Assembly (NCBI RefSeq): GCF_022682495.2
Contig: NC_071389.1
Coordinates: 13,073,199-13,137,198, forward strand
DNA length: 64,000 nucleotides
Reading direction: 5' to 3'
Origin: Desmodus rotundus
Lineage: Eukaryota; Chordata; Mammalia; Chiroptera; Phyllostomidae
Below the pieces are notes generated by a model. The model was not told the DNA's origin and ran no database searches. It saw only the letters and a list, made by a program, of their open reading frames with translations. Below, piece after piece: positions 38,041-48,829 of the stretch (position 1 is its first letter; every line of letters starts with the position of its first letter). The position numbers and the translations under genes were made by a program.

Positions 38041-38239
38041 CTTCTGCCCTAAGCCTAGCGCAGGGTCCATGGAGAAACCCTGGCTAAGGCTTGTGGATGG
38101 GCTGATAGATGGATTTCGGCATGTGATGTCCATGCCTGTGGTTCCCACCCTTTACCTGCAGACCCCCGGGGGTGGGGGGCCGTGGAGTCAGGGTAGGGGT
38201 CCAGGAATCAACGTGCACACCTAGAATTCTTGGAATAAA

Positions 38240-38800
38240 ACTCTCCCACCTACATACATATAAGATGATCATAGACTTAAATTTTTTATTATAAAAATGT
38301 TCAAATACAACACTAGAAGAAAACTGTAGTATAATAAACCCTCACATAGGCATCACCCAGACTCAGCAATTATCAATATTTTGACCCATTTGCTTCATTT
38401 ACTCTCTTTTTTGTTTGTTTCTCTTTTCTTTGAGGGTTTATTTCAAAACCATTCCAGCTACTCACGTCACCTGCACGTACTTCAGTGTAGATCTCGAAAA
38501 CCGGCGGTGTGCTGGAGCCAGTCGGTTCCGGCTCCTGAGAGCTGGTAGTGCTCATTTCTTTTTAATTCTGATTCCAGTGCTGTCATGTTGGGAGCTGGAA
38601 ATCAGCTGATTTCCGTATTTACACCACGGAAATTAGCAGATGCGCCAAACCAGGGCTCCCCTCCAAATCCCACCCCAGAGAAGCTGTTGTTAAACATTCA
38701 CACCTCTGTCTAAAAGACACAGGCATGTTCTTACATAATCACTGTGCTATTATCTCTTCTAATGAAACGAATGCTAACGTTCGAGTCAGATGTCTCCGGC
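38240..38800. mobile_element. Old L1-type segment split by a DNA transposon
   Basis: The left part (ATCACCCAGACTCAGCAATT, ATCAATATTTTGACCCATTT, CTTCAGTGTAGATCTC) and right part (AAAGACACAGGCATGTTCTT, ACATAATCACTGTGCTATTA) are neighbours in a common mammalian L1M-like sequence. They are interrupted by the 207-bp insertion at 38502-38708. Confidence 0.6.
38502..38708. mobile_element. 207-bp hAT-type MITE nested in L1
   Basis: Ends CGGCGGTGTG and, on the opposite strand, CAGAGGTGTG, a hAT-style inverted pair. Flanked by 8-bp duplications TCGAAAAC (38494-38501) and TCTAAAAG (38709-38716), six of eight identical. The L1 sequence rejoins cleanly across it. Exact family not assigned. Confidence 0.65.
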
Positions 38801-40764
38801 AGTTTAAAAAGAAGGTGTTGTGTTCATGGGTTGCTCATCTAATCAGGAATCAAACAAGGTCCCGCCATACCATTTGGTTGGTAGGTCTCAAGTTTTCTTA
38901 ATCTAGGGCAGGCCCCTCTGTCTCTCACCGGGGCCTTTTCCTGCCCTTGGCCATTGCAGACAGCAGGGTGGTTGGTCTGCAGAGGGTCCCCATTCTGCGT
39001 TGGCTGTGTGTGCTCGTAGCTCATGTGTTCCTCTGGCCCATATTTCCTCTCTTTAAAGTCGGAATAGATTCGCCTCAACTTTTTGTTGTTGTTTTGGAAG
39101 GAGCCAGAAGACTTCATAGGTGGTGCTGCGTTGGACAATCAGGTTTTCAGTGCTTATAGATGGTTTGCGGTGAATGAGATGCAGAGTTATTGAAAAAGCA
39201 TCTCAAAGTTTACGGCGGCTTTTTGTCATTTTACCACTCAGGTACAGTGCAAGCTCGCGCACTGAGGGCTCTCTTGCTAGGAAGGAGGGGCTTCAGAGTC
39301 AGGAGAGCTGGGTCCTTCCAATTGGGCCTCACCCGTCCCGGCAGGTCTTTCTACATTCCGGTCTCAGGGACGAGGAACTGCCTGTGGGAGTTCATTCCCG
39401 GCTGCTGTCCCGTGGACGGTCAGGTATTCCTACCTCCGGTCTAACTGCAGTCTTTCCTGCTTCAGGCGCAGCCCACTCTCTCTACCTAGAGCCCTGGAAT
39501 TTCTAACTTCCGGTCTCATAAGTCTCTTCCAGCGCTGAGGAGAAGAGCAACCACGAGTGTCCTGTGATCGCAGGATTCTGAATCCCGTGCTTGAAGTGGT
39601 AACAGTTTCACCCAGACGTGGTTCTAATCTCACGGCACAGACCCCGAAGGAGTTGCGCATACCTTCTCCACGACCCTGGAGGATGGGGGTCCTCGTGGGT
39701 CAGGGAAGAGAACGTTCACCTTCGCCTACTGTCCTGGAATCCCCCTGTGCACCCTGGCTGGCAGGTCTGTGGTCTTGTCCCCCTCCCTACCCGACGTCCT
39801 GTCTTGGTTCTCATCTCCCATAGGACTCCTGCCCCTGCCCACTGGTCCCATCTGGATCGGATCCCGGAAGCTGATTCCTCTCCACCTTTATCCTCTTGTC
39901 TGCTCCTTTGGGTCCGACCCCACCTCACTGAGTCAGCCGGGAGCTTGCTCCGTCCTCCCAGAAACGGGGAGCTGTGGTGAAAACCCTCGCGGCTGAGCAT
40001 TGTGCTTGAGCTTTGAAAAATGGCTTGATCTAGTGGCGATGCTTGTTCCTTCGGGAAGCAGAGGCCTCTGGGGAACACGACAGCTTCCTTAGCGCCAGGC
40101 CTTGGGCCAGACATTTGCATCTGAACGTGTGATGAAGCCGCTCTTAGGTCCCAACCTAGGTGACAGCTCTTCGGGTGCGGGAAGGCCCTGCGAGACTTGT
40201 CCCCCAATGCACGCAGCAGTCCTCTAAAGCAGCTCAATGGCCTGAAGGGGTCTTGGGGGTGGGCATTGTGAGGACTTTTTCTTAAAGGTAAATCGCCTTA
40301 CCCACAAGGCCTCAGACACCTGTAATCCTGGAGTCTCAGAGAAAAGGTCCGACCTGAAAAGAAGTATTCAAGGTAAGTTAGAAGAGGCATTCTGTTAACT
40401 TCATGGTAACAGGGAATTTAATCAACAGCTAAGGGTTACTGCATAAGGTGCTAAAAAGCTCCTGAGTGTTTATTTTCCTGAGTTGTTTTTATTACAACCT
40501 TTAAAAAAGTGGATTGCTAAGATGTTTTAGTCAAGGATTTAATTTTCTTAAACCAGTAGAATGAGTGGTGTTAATTTGTTTGTATGCTTATATCTGAAAA
40601 CCAGCTTTCTGGACAAGAGGCAATAGAGGAGACAGCTCCCCAAGCTGTTTTCCTTCAGCAGCAACCTGCGCTCCTGTTGGACAGGCACAAGCAAAGGCCC
40701 TGAGGTCAGCTAGCCTTGGGATCTGACCCAGGCATGTCCTTCACTGGCTGTGTGGCTTTCAGAA
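38801..40764. other. 5' flank, unassigned; AT-rich from 40370
   Basis: No gene is supported. A motif close to TTCCGGTCT recurs three times at 39356-39516 (see findings). 40370-40620 is AT-rich without clear repeat identity. Confidence 0.4.
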
Positions 40765-40875
40765 AATCACCTGTAGTCCCTCCATCTCTCTTCCATCTCC
40801 CTCCCATCTCCCCTTCCTCTCCCTCTATCTGTTTCCCTTCTCTCTTCCATCTCCTTTCCATCTTCCTTCCAGACC
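40765..40875 (+). repeat. Pyrimidine tract, degenerate (CCATCTCCCTT)n
   Basis: Over 90 bases almost purely C and T, built of repeated TCTTCCATCTCC-like units. It abuts an L2 element. Confidence 0.85.
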
Positions 40876-41230
40876 TTCGCACGTGCTGTTTACCTGCCTG
40901 GAAGGCCCCTCAACCCACCCTTTATTGGGCTAGTCCTTGTTCAGGTCTCAGCTTACATGTCCTGTCCCAGAAGTCTTCCTTGGGCTCCTGGTTACATACT
41001 CTCTCTCAGCCCCTGGACTTTTTCTTTGAAGCACTGTCAGCCTCATCTAAATGATTGTTAGGTAGTTGTTTGTAAAATTATCTGTGAAACGTGTGTCTTC
41101 CCGTGAATTATGATCTCCAAGAGGGCAGGGATCGTGCCCACTTTGCACATCGCTGTGTTCCCGGCGCCACGGTGTGCCTGGCACGTACGTGGTGCTGGGG
41201 GAACAGGGGACGTGCAGTTCTCTAAGCGTC
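40872..41230 (+). mobile_element. L2 LINE 3' end
   Basis: CACGTGCTGTTTACCTGCCT, TCAGGTCTCAGCTTACATGT, CCCAGAAGTCTTCCTTGGGC, GATCTCCAAGAGGGCAGGGA and GTGTGCCTGGCACGTACGTG follow the L2 3' consensus in order over about 350 bp. Confidence 0.9.
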
Positions 41231-41449
41231 AGGTTTTTCATCCCAAAATAGGCCTATGGGTATCTTTTTTAAAAAAATGGGAACAGATGTATCTGAGAAA
41301 CATTAGTTTCTTTCCTATTCTCACTTCTTGCAAAAAGCTCAAAAAGAATGAATGGTCTTTTGAATCATTAGCCTGAAAAACCTGCAGCTCAGGGGGCAGA
41401 TGCACGGCTGGAACTGGGATGCAGGAGTGGTCGAGGTGACCCGCTTTCC

Positions 41450-41960
41450 GCCCCAGGAAGACGAACTAAGGGCTCTCTCGGACCCGGCGGTGAGGGAGTG
41501 CTTTCTCATGGGGACGAGAGAACTGGTTTGCCTGTGTGTGCAGGGCCCAGGGCTGGACTGAGGAATCCACAGAGAATTGTGGGGACCCCATTCTGCCCTG
41601 GGAGTGGCCTAGGAGGTGGAAAATGCTGGCAAAAACTTCTTGGTGAGTCAGGGAAGACTTCCTGGTGGAGGTGATGTCTAAGTTCGGGCCTGAAGGGTTA
41701 GTAAGGTCCACTTGGCTAAAGGTGAGGGACAAAGTGTGTGTTCTAGGCTAAGCGCCTAGCACGTGCAAAGACCTGTGGGTGGGATGCATGGCGTGTCTGT
41801 GGAAGGGAAGAAGTTCAGAGTGGTGGGTGGGCAGAGATAGGGGAGTGGGTGGGTCCTGTGTTGAAGCGGGAAGAAGCCGGCAGGGGCCAGGGTAAGAGCA
41901 GAGAGGGGGAGACCACCTAACACGTTGGGAATGGCCTGAAGGAGAGTAGGCTGTGGGATG
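41450..41960 (+). repeat. Ancient dispersed repeat, family unassigned
   Basis: AGGGAAGACTTCCTGGTGGA, GGTGATGTCTAAGTTCGGGC and GCCTAGCACGTGCAAAGACC match a widespread mammalian pattern (gaaggcttcctggaggaggtgac, then agcatgtgcaaaggccctg). The same pattern recurs at 50930-51500 and 56540-56830. Confidence 0.5.
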
Positions 41961-42411
41961 CCGTGTGTGTTTCTGCACATGCATGTACATGTATGTGTGA
42001 GGGGGCAGCTGGGAGGGCAACACTTTCGGCCTCCAGCCAGGGAGGCATCCCCACAGATGCAGACACCCCGGCACTGGCGTGTCAGAAGCCCGCCGGGGCA
42101 GGAGCAGCTGCTTCTAAATCAAGGCCAAAGGCAGCCAAGGGGCCAGATTGGGTTTGGTGGCTCTGCCGTATAGGCTGATGTGGGGGCTGGGGCTGAAGGG
42201 GGCTCTCCGTTAGGGATTCTGGGCCAGAATGAATCCGGCTGGTTTAGAGACGTTTATTTTGGAAGCTGGAATGATGCAAAATTAAGTGGGGAGGAAAAAA
42301 TAGATGAGGCGGCGGTGAGGGTCTGTCTGTGGCTGGCGGGGTTGAATGTGTCCAGCTAGAAGAGCGTTGTTGAGTAAACAGATGGGGGTGGCAGTTTTTC
42401 TACATGTCCGC

Positions 42412-42419
42412 TATAAATA
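42412..42419 (+). promoter_or_regulatory. TATA-box-like sequence before a GC-rich stretch
   Basis: TATAAATA, a perfect TATAWAWR, followed by CCCCGGAGCTCGGCCGGCC. The spacing would allow initiation near 42445 on the plus strand. No transcript evidence and no good ORF follow, so this is only a candidate. Confidence 0.2.
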
Positions 42420-42609
42420 CCCCGGAGCTCGGCCGGCCTTGCTGGGGTTTCCTGGCATCGTGGGTGTGGAGATCAAGGTGCAGACATGAGGCACTTCCGG
42501 GAGCAGCTGAGGGTGGCCAGGGCATTGCTCAGACCCCACCCTCCCCAGGGGCGCGGGGCGGACAGGGGTGGAGTGGGTACTGAGGTCTGAGGCTGAGGCC
42601 CTGGGCAGG

Positions 42610-42790
42610 GGTAGGAGGTGCTCCTTCAATACTAGCCGACTGTGGATCTCAGGCAAGTCTCGATACCTCTGTGAGCCTCAGTTTCCTCACCTGTGTGATG
42701 GGGATGATAAACTAGGGGATGAAGGGGAAGATACACCAGGGCAAGGGAAGCATTGCTGGCACAGCGTAGCAGCATGGACACTGTAGATGC
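42610..42790 (+). repeat. MIR SINE
   Basis: GATCTCAGGCAAGTCTCGAT, GTGAGCCTCAGTTTCCTCAC and TGGGGATGATAAACTAGGG are sense MIR. A second decayed copy follows at 42800-42990 (TCTCAATTTCCTTGTCG). Confidence 0.8.
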
Positions 42791-43029
42791 TCACGTGGTG
42801 GACACTCGGGAAGTGCTGTCTCCCGTGGTCCGACACTTAGGTTCCGTGTGAGCTGGGTGAGTTCTGTCGTTTCTCTGCGTCTCAATTTCCTTGTCGAAAA
42901 TGTAGGGGAAAGTCAGAACGCCTGAGCTGTCCCTTGTCTCTGCACTATGATAGCGCTCAGCAATAATATTAACAGCGACGATAACAGCCATGCCCACAGC
43001 AGGCCTGGATGATCATCCAGGGACTTTGC

Positions 43030-43155
43030 AAACGAAGTTGTCCAAGTTCATTGTTATCTCCGTTAATTTTCCCAACCATCCCATTTCCAGACAGAGAACC
43101 TGAGGCTCAGAGAGAAGGACCTGCTTGAAGGATCAGAGCCGGGCTCCAGAAGATC
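43030..43155 (-). repeat. MIR fragment
   Basis: GTTAATTTTCCCAACCATCC, AGACAGAGAACCTGAGGCTC and AGGATCAGAGCCGGGCTCC are reverse MIR. Confidence 0.7.
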
Positions 43156-43614
43156 CTTCATCCAGTCCATGAACAGTCAGTGAAGCTCAGCCACGTGCCA
43201 GGTCCTGAGCCAGTTGTTAGAGATTCTGCGAGTCAGTCCTTTGTCCATGGAGCTCCCAGCCCGGTGCGGGAGGTGGGCTTCCAATCTGTGCGGGAGCGAA
43301 ACACAGACAGGCGTCCAGCATGCAGCGCGGCCAGAGCCTCCTGTCCTCCTGCATCTTCAGTGGATGTATTTGGGCTCCTCCCTGCCCAAGGGATTTTGTC
43401 ATCCAGACATCCCCAGTGCTGCCCCTAGCTGGCAGATTTCTGCTGAAATAAATCAAGAGACAATCAATTCAGTTCATCCAAACATTGCCCACACACTACT
43501 CTGGGCAGGGCTTGGCCAGCCTCTGGGGAGCCAGGGCTGACTGAGATGGCTGTGGAGGAGGGGATGAGATTGCCTCCACGTACTCGCCTGTGTCATGATG
43601 GAAGAAATAGCCCC

Positions 43615-43765
43615 AACCTTCCCAGAGCCCAGCGAATCAGACAGGGCAGCTATCATTGCCCCCATTTCACAGATTAGAAAACTGAGGTTCAGTGAGGTGA
43701 AATGACTTGCCCAAGGACACTCAGTTGGGACCTATGTGGCGGGGCTGGAACCTGCCAGACTTCAA
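43615..43765 (-). repeat. MIR SINE
   Basis: CCCCCATTTCACAGATTAGA, AAACTGAGGTTCAGTGAGG and TGACTTGCCCAAGGACACTC are reverse MIR. Confidence 0.85.
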
Positions 43766-44439
43766 ACCTAGTGCTTCCCTGCATATGGGAAGGGGCCCTG
43801 GCCTGGTGGGAGAGGCCCCAAAGGCCCCCAGCAGCCCCCGAGGCCCATGTTTGCATGCCAAGCTTGGCAGTCGAGCTCGGGAGTCAAGCTCTGGCCGGGG
43901 AAAGGCAGGCACTGTGCCCTTTCCCCCACTGCCCATCGGGAAGGGGCTTTCTGCAGTTTAAGGGTTGAAAGGACTCAGTTCGGAGTTTCTGCAGACTCAG
44001 CTCAGTTCCATGGGAACCCTCACTCTCTGAGCCTCAGTTTCCCTCTGTAAATGATAACCTCCAGGGAACATTTCAGCTGGGATGCCCCACATCTCTCCTC
44101 CAGTGTGGCCTGCCCTTGGGGCTGGGAAGGCACAGTTGGAAGCAAGGGTCCATCAGATAGGACCGGGACAGGGTTTATGCTCCAGCCCCAGGGAGGCTTG
44201 TGTTCACGGCTGACCCTCACGTCTGCACCCACTGCACGCAGAGTGAACATGTTCCCTTAGGCTTCTGGGGTCCCTGGGCTGAGAGATGGGCCAGGGCCTT
44301 TTATCCTCTGTTTCGCCTTCCCACCCAGTCCCCATCCCAATGACTCAGGGGACAGTGCTCCCTCATAGCTGGAGAGGGACATGTGGCAGCATTAGGGCTG
44401 TTCACAAATACTCAGGTTCTCCCCATTCCAGATGTGTGG

Positions 44440-44715
44440 GGGCAGGGGGGAGAATGCACTCCCCGCTCCTCGAACTTAGAAGTGGCCATGTGACTGGCTT
44501 CCACCAATGAAATGGGACAGCAGCCAGCAACTAGCAAGATGGGGGTGGCTTGGGTCCTGAGTGAGGACACCACGGAGCAGAGCCCCTGCCAACTCACAAG
44601 CAGGTGGTGTGGGCAAGAACAAGAACTAAACCTTTGCAGTTCAGAGTGACTGAGGCTTTGGGGCTGTTTGTCTCTCTGACATAACCCAGCATATCCTGAC
44701 CGATAGGTTTGGGGT
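44440..44715 (+). mobile_element. LTR-like relic, possibly MaLR/MLT1
   Basis: AGTGGCCATGTGACTGGCTT, CCACCAATGAAATGGG, GACTGAGGCTTTGGGGCTGT, TTGTCTCTCTGACATAACCC and AGCATATCCTGACCG resemble the 3' half of an old mammalian LTR. The family name is tentative. Confidence 0.4.
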
Positions 44716-44805
44716 ACAGCGGTGGGCCAGATGGGCCAGCAAGAGGCTGCAGCCTTGGGATTAACTGATCACTCTTCCTTTCTTCTTTTATTTTTTCATA
44801 CATTT

Positions 44806-44988
44806 ATCCATCCATTCACTCATCCTTCTATTTGTCTGTCCATCTGTCTGTCCATCTGTCTGCCAGTCTGTTCGTCTGTCTACCTATCCACCCATCTATC
44901 TGTTCATTCATCCATTTGCCAGTCCATCTATCCATCCATCCATCCATCCATCCATCCATCCATCCATCCATCCATCGGTCCATCCAAG
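44806..44988 (+). repeat. (ATCC)n microsatellite with degenerate 5' half
   Basis: A nearly perfect run of about 12 ATCC units (44929-44976) follows a degenerate (CTGTCCAT)n stretch. Likely length-polymorphic. It ends 12 bp before the ERE at 45001. Confidence 0.95.
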
Positions 44989-45000
44989 GATTCGAACTCA

Positions 45001-45013
45001 GGTCACCTTGACC
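45001..45013. promoter_or_regulatory. Perfect palindromic oestrogen response element
   Basis: GGTCACCTTGACC fits GGTCAnnnTGACC with both half-sites exact, preceded by A as in the extended consensus. It lies about 11.8 kb upstream of the WNT4 start codon. By base count a 10-base fixed match is expected about 0.06 times in a window this size. ER binding is inferred. Confidence 0.5.
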
Positions 45014-45689
45014 ATGAAGACCAACCTCCTCTGTTGTGCCAGGATGCCTCTTTGGCGAAGACGCACACTCCTCTCTGCCTGCCTGAATCCTCTCTGTCCA
45101 CAGGGCCTGCCCAACACTCCCTCCTTCCTGACCAGCCCCCAGCCCCAGCCAGGGTGTCAGGGGGCCAGAGGCCCACAGAGTCCTGACCACCACAGCTGGC
45201 TCAGAAAGGTGTCGGCTGAGTCCCAGCCTGGAGGCACAAGTGCGCTTTGCCACAGAGAGCCAAAGCGTCGTGGGGATTTGCCAGCAGTGGTCCCAAGACC
45301 TTGATTTCCCCAAATGGCCCCAAGTTCACCTATCTGGGGACCCTTGTCCTTGGCAGGCCTCATCTGTCCATTTTGGGCTTGGCAAATGTGATCACGCTAG
45401 AAATGTGCTCCCAGCACCCCAACCCCACTCTTAGCTCTTCCAGAGTTTAGAGCAGCTGTAGGGTCGACCTTGAAACCTAGATCTTATTTTGAAAAAAAGG
45501 AGGCAGAGCCTTAAGGAAGGACAATCGCGTTTTAGTGAAATTGTCAAATGCTGGTTGGTTAAGGGAGCCACTTGATAAGCCTCTGCTGTTTCCTCTAGGA
45601 TCTCCCCGGAAGTGGTCGCTGCAGTGCTGAGAGAGCAGAGGCTTCCCTCAGTCTTGGGAGGTGGGGTGTCCTAGTGGGTTCTTTTCATC

Positions 45690-45865
45690 TTTGTGAGGTC
45701 CCTGAGCCTCAGTTTTCACATCTGTAAAATGGGGGTTTCCTCAGCTTGTAGGCTCATTGTGAGATGTGATGGGATAGTAACAGTGAGTGACGTACCATGC
45801 ACGTAGTTAGGTGTGCAATAGATTGTAGTTCCTGTCGATGGTGGTAGTGCCATGCACGGGACAGG
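45690..45865 (+). repeat. MIR SINE
   Basis: CCTGAGCCTCAGTTTTCACA, TCTGTAAAATGGGGGTTTCC and GTAGGCTCATTGTGAGATG are sense MIR. Confidence 0.85.
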
Positions 45866-46039
45866 ACCTCGCTCAGTGACAGACGTGCAGAGATTCGGTG
45901 GCAGAGTGGGGTGATGCAGCAGTTGTAGTTTTGAACTGAGTTAAGTCCAGTTCCTCTTGTGGGGGAAGCTGAGACCCTGGGTAAATGCTGGGACCCCAGG
46001 ATCAAGGGCACAGCTCAGTGCACATTTATTAGAAGAAGG

Positions 46040-46260
46040 GAAGTAATCTCTTCTAAAACTCCTCCTGTGTGCCAGGCCCTAAGGTGGGCAGAGTAGGTCC
46101 ATGATTTCTTGGGAGCCTCCCATGGGCTCTCAGAGGGACCTTTAGCCCCATTCTGCAGATGGTGCAGCTGAGGCTCAGAGAGGCCAAGGATCTGGTCAAA
46201 AGTCAGACAGCGAATCAAAGGTGGACGTTCCAGCCCAGGTCCCTGTCTATCCCAACGCCA
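46040..46260 (-). repeat. MIR SINE
   Basis: CTCCTGTGTGCCAGGCCCTA, TCTGCAGATGGTGCAGCTGA and GGCTCAGAGAGGCCAAGGAT are reverse MIR. Confidence 0.8.
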
Positions 46261-47539
46261 GAGCTCCTTCTTGCACAGACAGCGCTCAGGCCTCTGTGCT
46301 GCTCACTGTCTCTGGCCAAGGTCCAGTGTGAGCTGCTTTGGCAAAGCCTTTCCTCAGTCCCACAGGAGACTTGCCTTGCCCTGGGGCTTGGCTTTGGCTG
46401 ATACTCTGCTGGAGTGTGGGCTCAGGTCTGCTCTGGGGCAAATAGGTCAAGCTCCCTGGGGGTACGAGGGCCAAAGGAAGGTGGCAGGAAGTGGGCCAGT
46501 GGGCACAGGTGGCGGTGACACTGGGGAGTCAGCAGGTTGCTTCCCAACACTTTGTTCTTCCTCCCAGGGCCCTTCCCTCCCCTTCTGGATCCTCAACTGC
46601 CGCCGCCACCACCTTCTTTCTGGGGCCCATCTCCCTCCCTCTGGTCAGAGGAGAGAATCAGCCCCAGGGCACCTGCACTTGGTTTAGGCCACAGTCCCCA
46701 CTGTAAAAAAGGCCCAGGGACAGGAAGGGAGACTTATCCAGTGGCAGAGCCAGAACCAAGAACCTGGGCTCCAGATTTCCTGCCCGGGCCACTTCCCCTG
46801 AATAACCACTAGGCTGACCCTGTTTCCCAACAAGACACTAGCTGGTTCTGTGGGAAGCGGGAACAGACGATCTGAATTCAGAACTCTCAAGGAACATTTG
46901 GGACAGAGTCAGCACAACTAAACCGCACAGGGTCCCTCCTCCTCGCTCCCCACATTGGGGTTGTTCCTTCCAGGAGTGAGCCCTCTGGGCAGGGCTTAAC
47001 CCAAACCCCTAATTCTCATAGTGGAATTTCAGACACGGTGGTCCCTGGGCAGGGTAGAGATTTTGGAGCGAGGGGACATTCCTGGCTTCCATTTTTCCTA
47101 CTCCACGCCGGCCTTTGGGAAGGCTGACCAGAACCCTCGCTCCAAGCTGGGCCTCCTCAGAAGACTCTTTCTGTGCCTTTCTGTTGCGGTTTGGACTTTG
47201 GAGAAATGCTCCGGCCTTGAACTCCTCGAGGGCTGGGCCCCATGTGAAGCTTGAAGTTTGTTCAGCCGTTTTGGGCTCCTGGTGGCAGGGAGCTCGGCCT
47301 TAAGCAGAGTCCAAATTGACCGCAGGTTTCCAGGGCGACTCTGGAGCGGACAGGCCTATTTATATGTGGTGGGCATTATATCACCACTTCCCTCCACGCT
47401 TAGTTTGCGAAGGTTTTTCTCCAGAGGGAGGAAGCATGACCTTCTTTCCACCATCACTTTCACTTTTCCTGGCCTCTCAGAATCGGGAGACTGACCGGAT
47501 GAAGAGAGGTAGCGCCGCAGTGGTTAGGGTGTGGATACA
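46261..47539. other. 5' flank, no gene
   Basis: A possible L2 remnant is at 46290-46440 (GGCAAAGCCTTTCCTCAGTC). The remainder (46450-47540) shows nothing I can name; frames there look random. Confidence 0.4.
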
Positions 47540-47815
47540 GACAGACCTGCCTTTGAAGCCTTCAGGTCTCAGCTTACATGTCACCTCCTCCAAGAGGCCT
47601 TTCCTGACTACTCTTTCTCTGTTTTATTCTCTTAGCAGTATTTACCACTGTCTGAGCTATCTTGTCATAGATTTATTTGGCTTACTTTCTCCCCTGCTAG
47701 GACGTCAGCTCTGAGGTCAGGGGTTGTATCTGTTCACAGATGTATCCTCAGTGCCTAGAACAGTGTCAGACACATAGTAGGTGCTCAAGAAAAGCTTGCT
47801 ATATAAATGCCCAAG
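47540..47815 (+). mobile_element. L2 LINE 3' end
   Basis: TTCAGGTCTCAGCTTACATG, CCTCCAAGAGGCCTTTCCTG, CTAGGACGTCAGCTCTGAGG and GACACATAGTAGGTGCTCAA follow L2 in order to near its terminus. Confidence 0.92.
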
Positions 47816-47833
47816 TGGGATGTGTTCCCTCCA

Positions 47834-47965
47834 GCAGTGGTACTGAAACTTCAAGGTACATCAGAGCCCCAGGGTGCTTATTAACTACGCTGACTTGGCT
47901 GCCCCCACAGAGTATCTGATTTGGTGGGTGTGGGGTGGGCAGGACCCTTCAGCGGGTCAGGAAAC
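47834..47965 (+). mobile_element. MER20-like hAT DNA transposon relic
   Basis: Starts at the expected terminus CAGTGGTACTGAAACTTCAA, then GGTACATCAGAGCCCCAGGG, GCCCCCACAGAGTATCTGAT and TTGGTGGGTGTGGGGTGGGC, matching MER20 in order up to its middle. The 3' half is missing. Confidence 0.65.
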
Positions 47966-48271
47966 ATTGGGAAACATCCCTGGGGAAACAGCCGAGGACA
48001 CTGGGCCCCGGCAGGGCCCAGAGCATGGATGGCACTTAGCTATGGGTGTGGCTCTCTGAACACCCTTCCTGAAGGTCTTGGGTGGGGGCCGTGCAGCAGG
48101 AGGGGCCTTGGGGGCCTCAGCTGATGGTGCCCCCAAGTGAAGCCAGACTGTCCCCACGCAGGCATTTGTATCACAGGTTCTACTTTCTTAGAATTCTTTG
48201 TTTAACATCTGCTCTCTCTGACCCCAGAGCACGGATCCAGTCATTTCCTAACTGCACTTAGACCTAAGCCC

Positions 48272-48283
48272 TGACCTTGACCC
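48272..48283 (-). promoter_or_regulatory. DR0 nuclear-receptor motif, NR6A1/NR5A-like
   Basis: On the minus strand GGGTCAAGGTCA: two half-sites with no spacer, containing TCAAGGTCA. This is the NR6A1 (GCNF) layout and also a good NR5A1 site. No repeat explains it clearly. Confidence 0.35.
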
Positions 48284-48829
48284 TGGACCCTGCTCTGGCC
48301 CTTTTTTGCCTATACTCCATCTCACAGGGTGAGAGGCTAGGGGATGTGCCCACCACAGCCCATAACACACCCCCTTGTAGACCACCCTGCAGATGCTGGA
48401 ACACCCTGCCCCAGAGGCCTGAGCCTGCTTCCGGGGCGCGTGTGAGCCTCTTCTCTGGGCCATTCTCCCGAGGGTGGCTGCCCTGCAGCTGTGAGCACTG
48501 CTGGGCCAAGGTGGCTGTGGGGTGGGTGTTGGGTGGGCATAGATGGGGTTTGGATGTGCGGGCTGGGGTATCCACACACTGTGCCCAGGGTGAGAAGGGA
48601 AGGGGACAGGCTGCGGCTGGAACCTTCAGACGCACCCTTGCTGGGGGCTGCAAAGCTTCATCTTGTTTCCAGTCGTATTCCCGGGGCTGCTGAGGGCCTG
48701 GTGCCTGGCCCGTCTTCCCCTTGCCTCTCCCCCAGTTGCTCTGCTTTCAAGCCTGCACCCTCCTTCGAAAGCAAGCACGGGAAGGGGTGGGAAGAAGAAT
48801 GTAAATGTGTCATTTCCTTGCCACGTATG

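Noticed and set aside
44245..44254. GAACATGTTC as p53 or glucocorticoid/progesterone response element
   Set aside because: Only one p53 half-site is present with no partner nearby, and the spacing is wrong for a GRE/PRE.
44806..44988. CRISPR-like or protein repeat array
   Set aside because: It is a tetranucleotide microsatellite in vertebrate DNA, not a spacer array.
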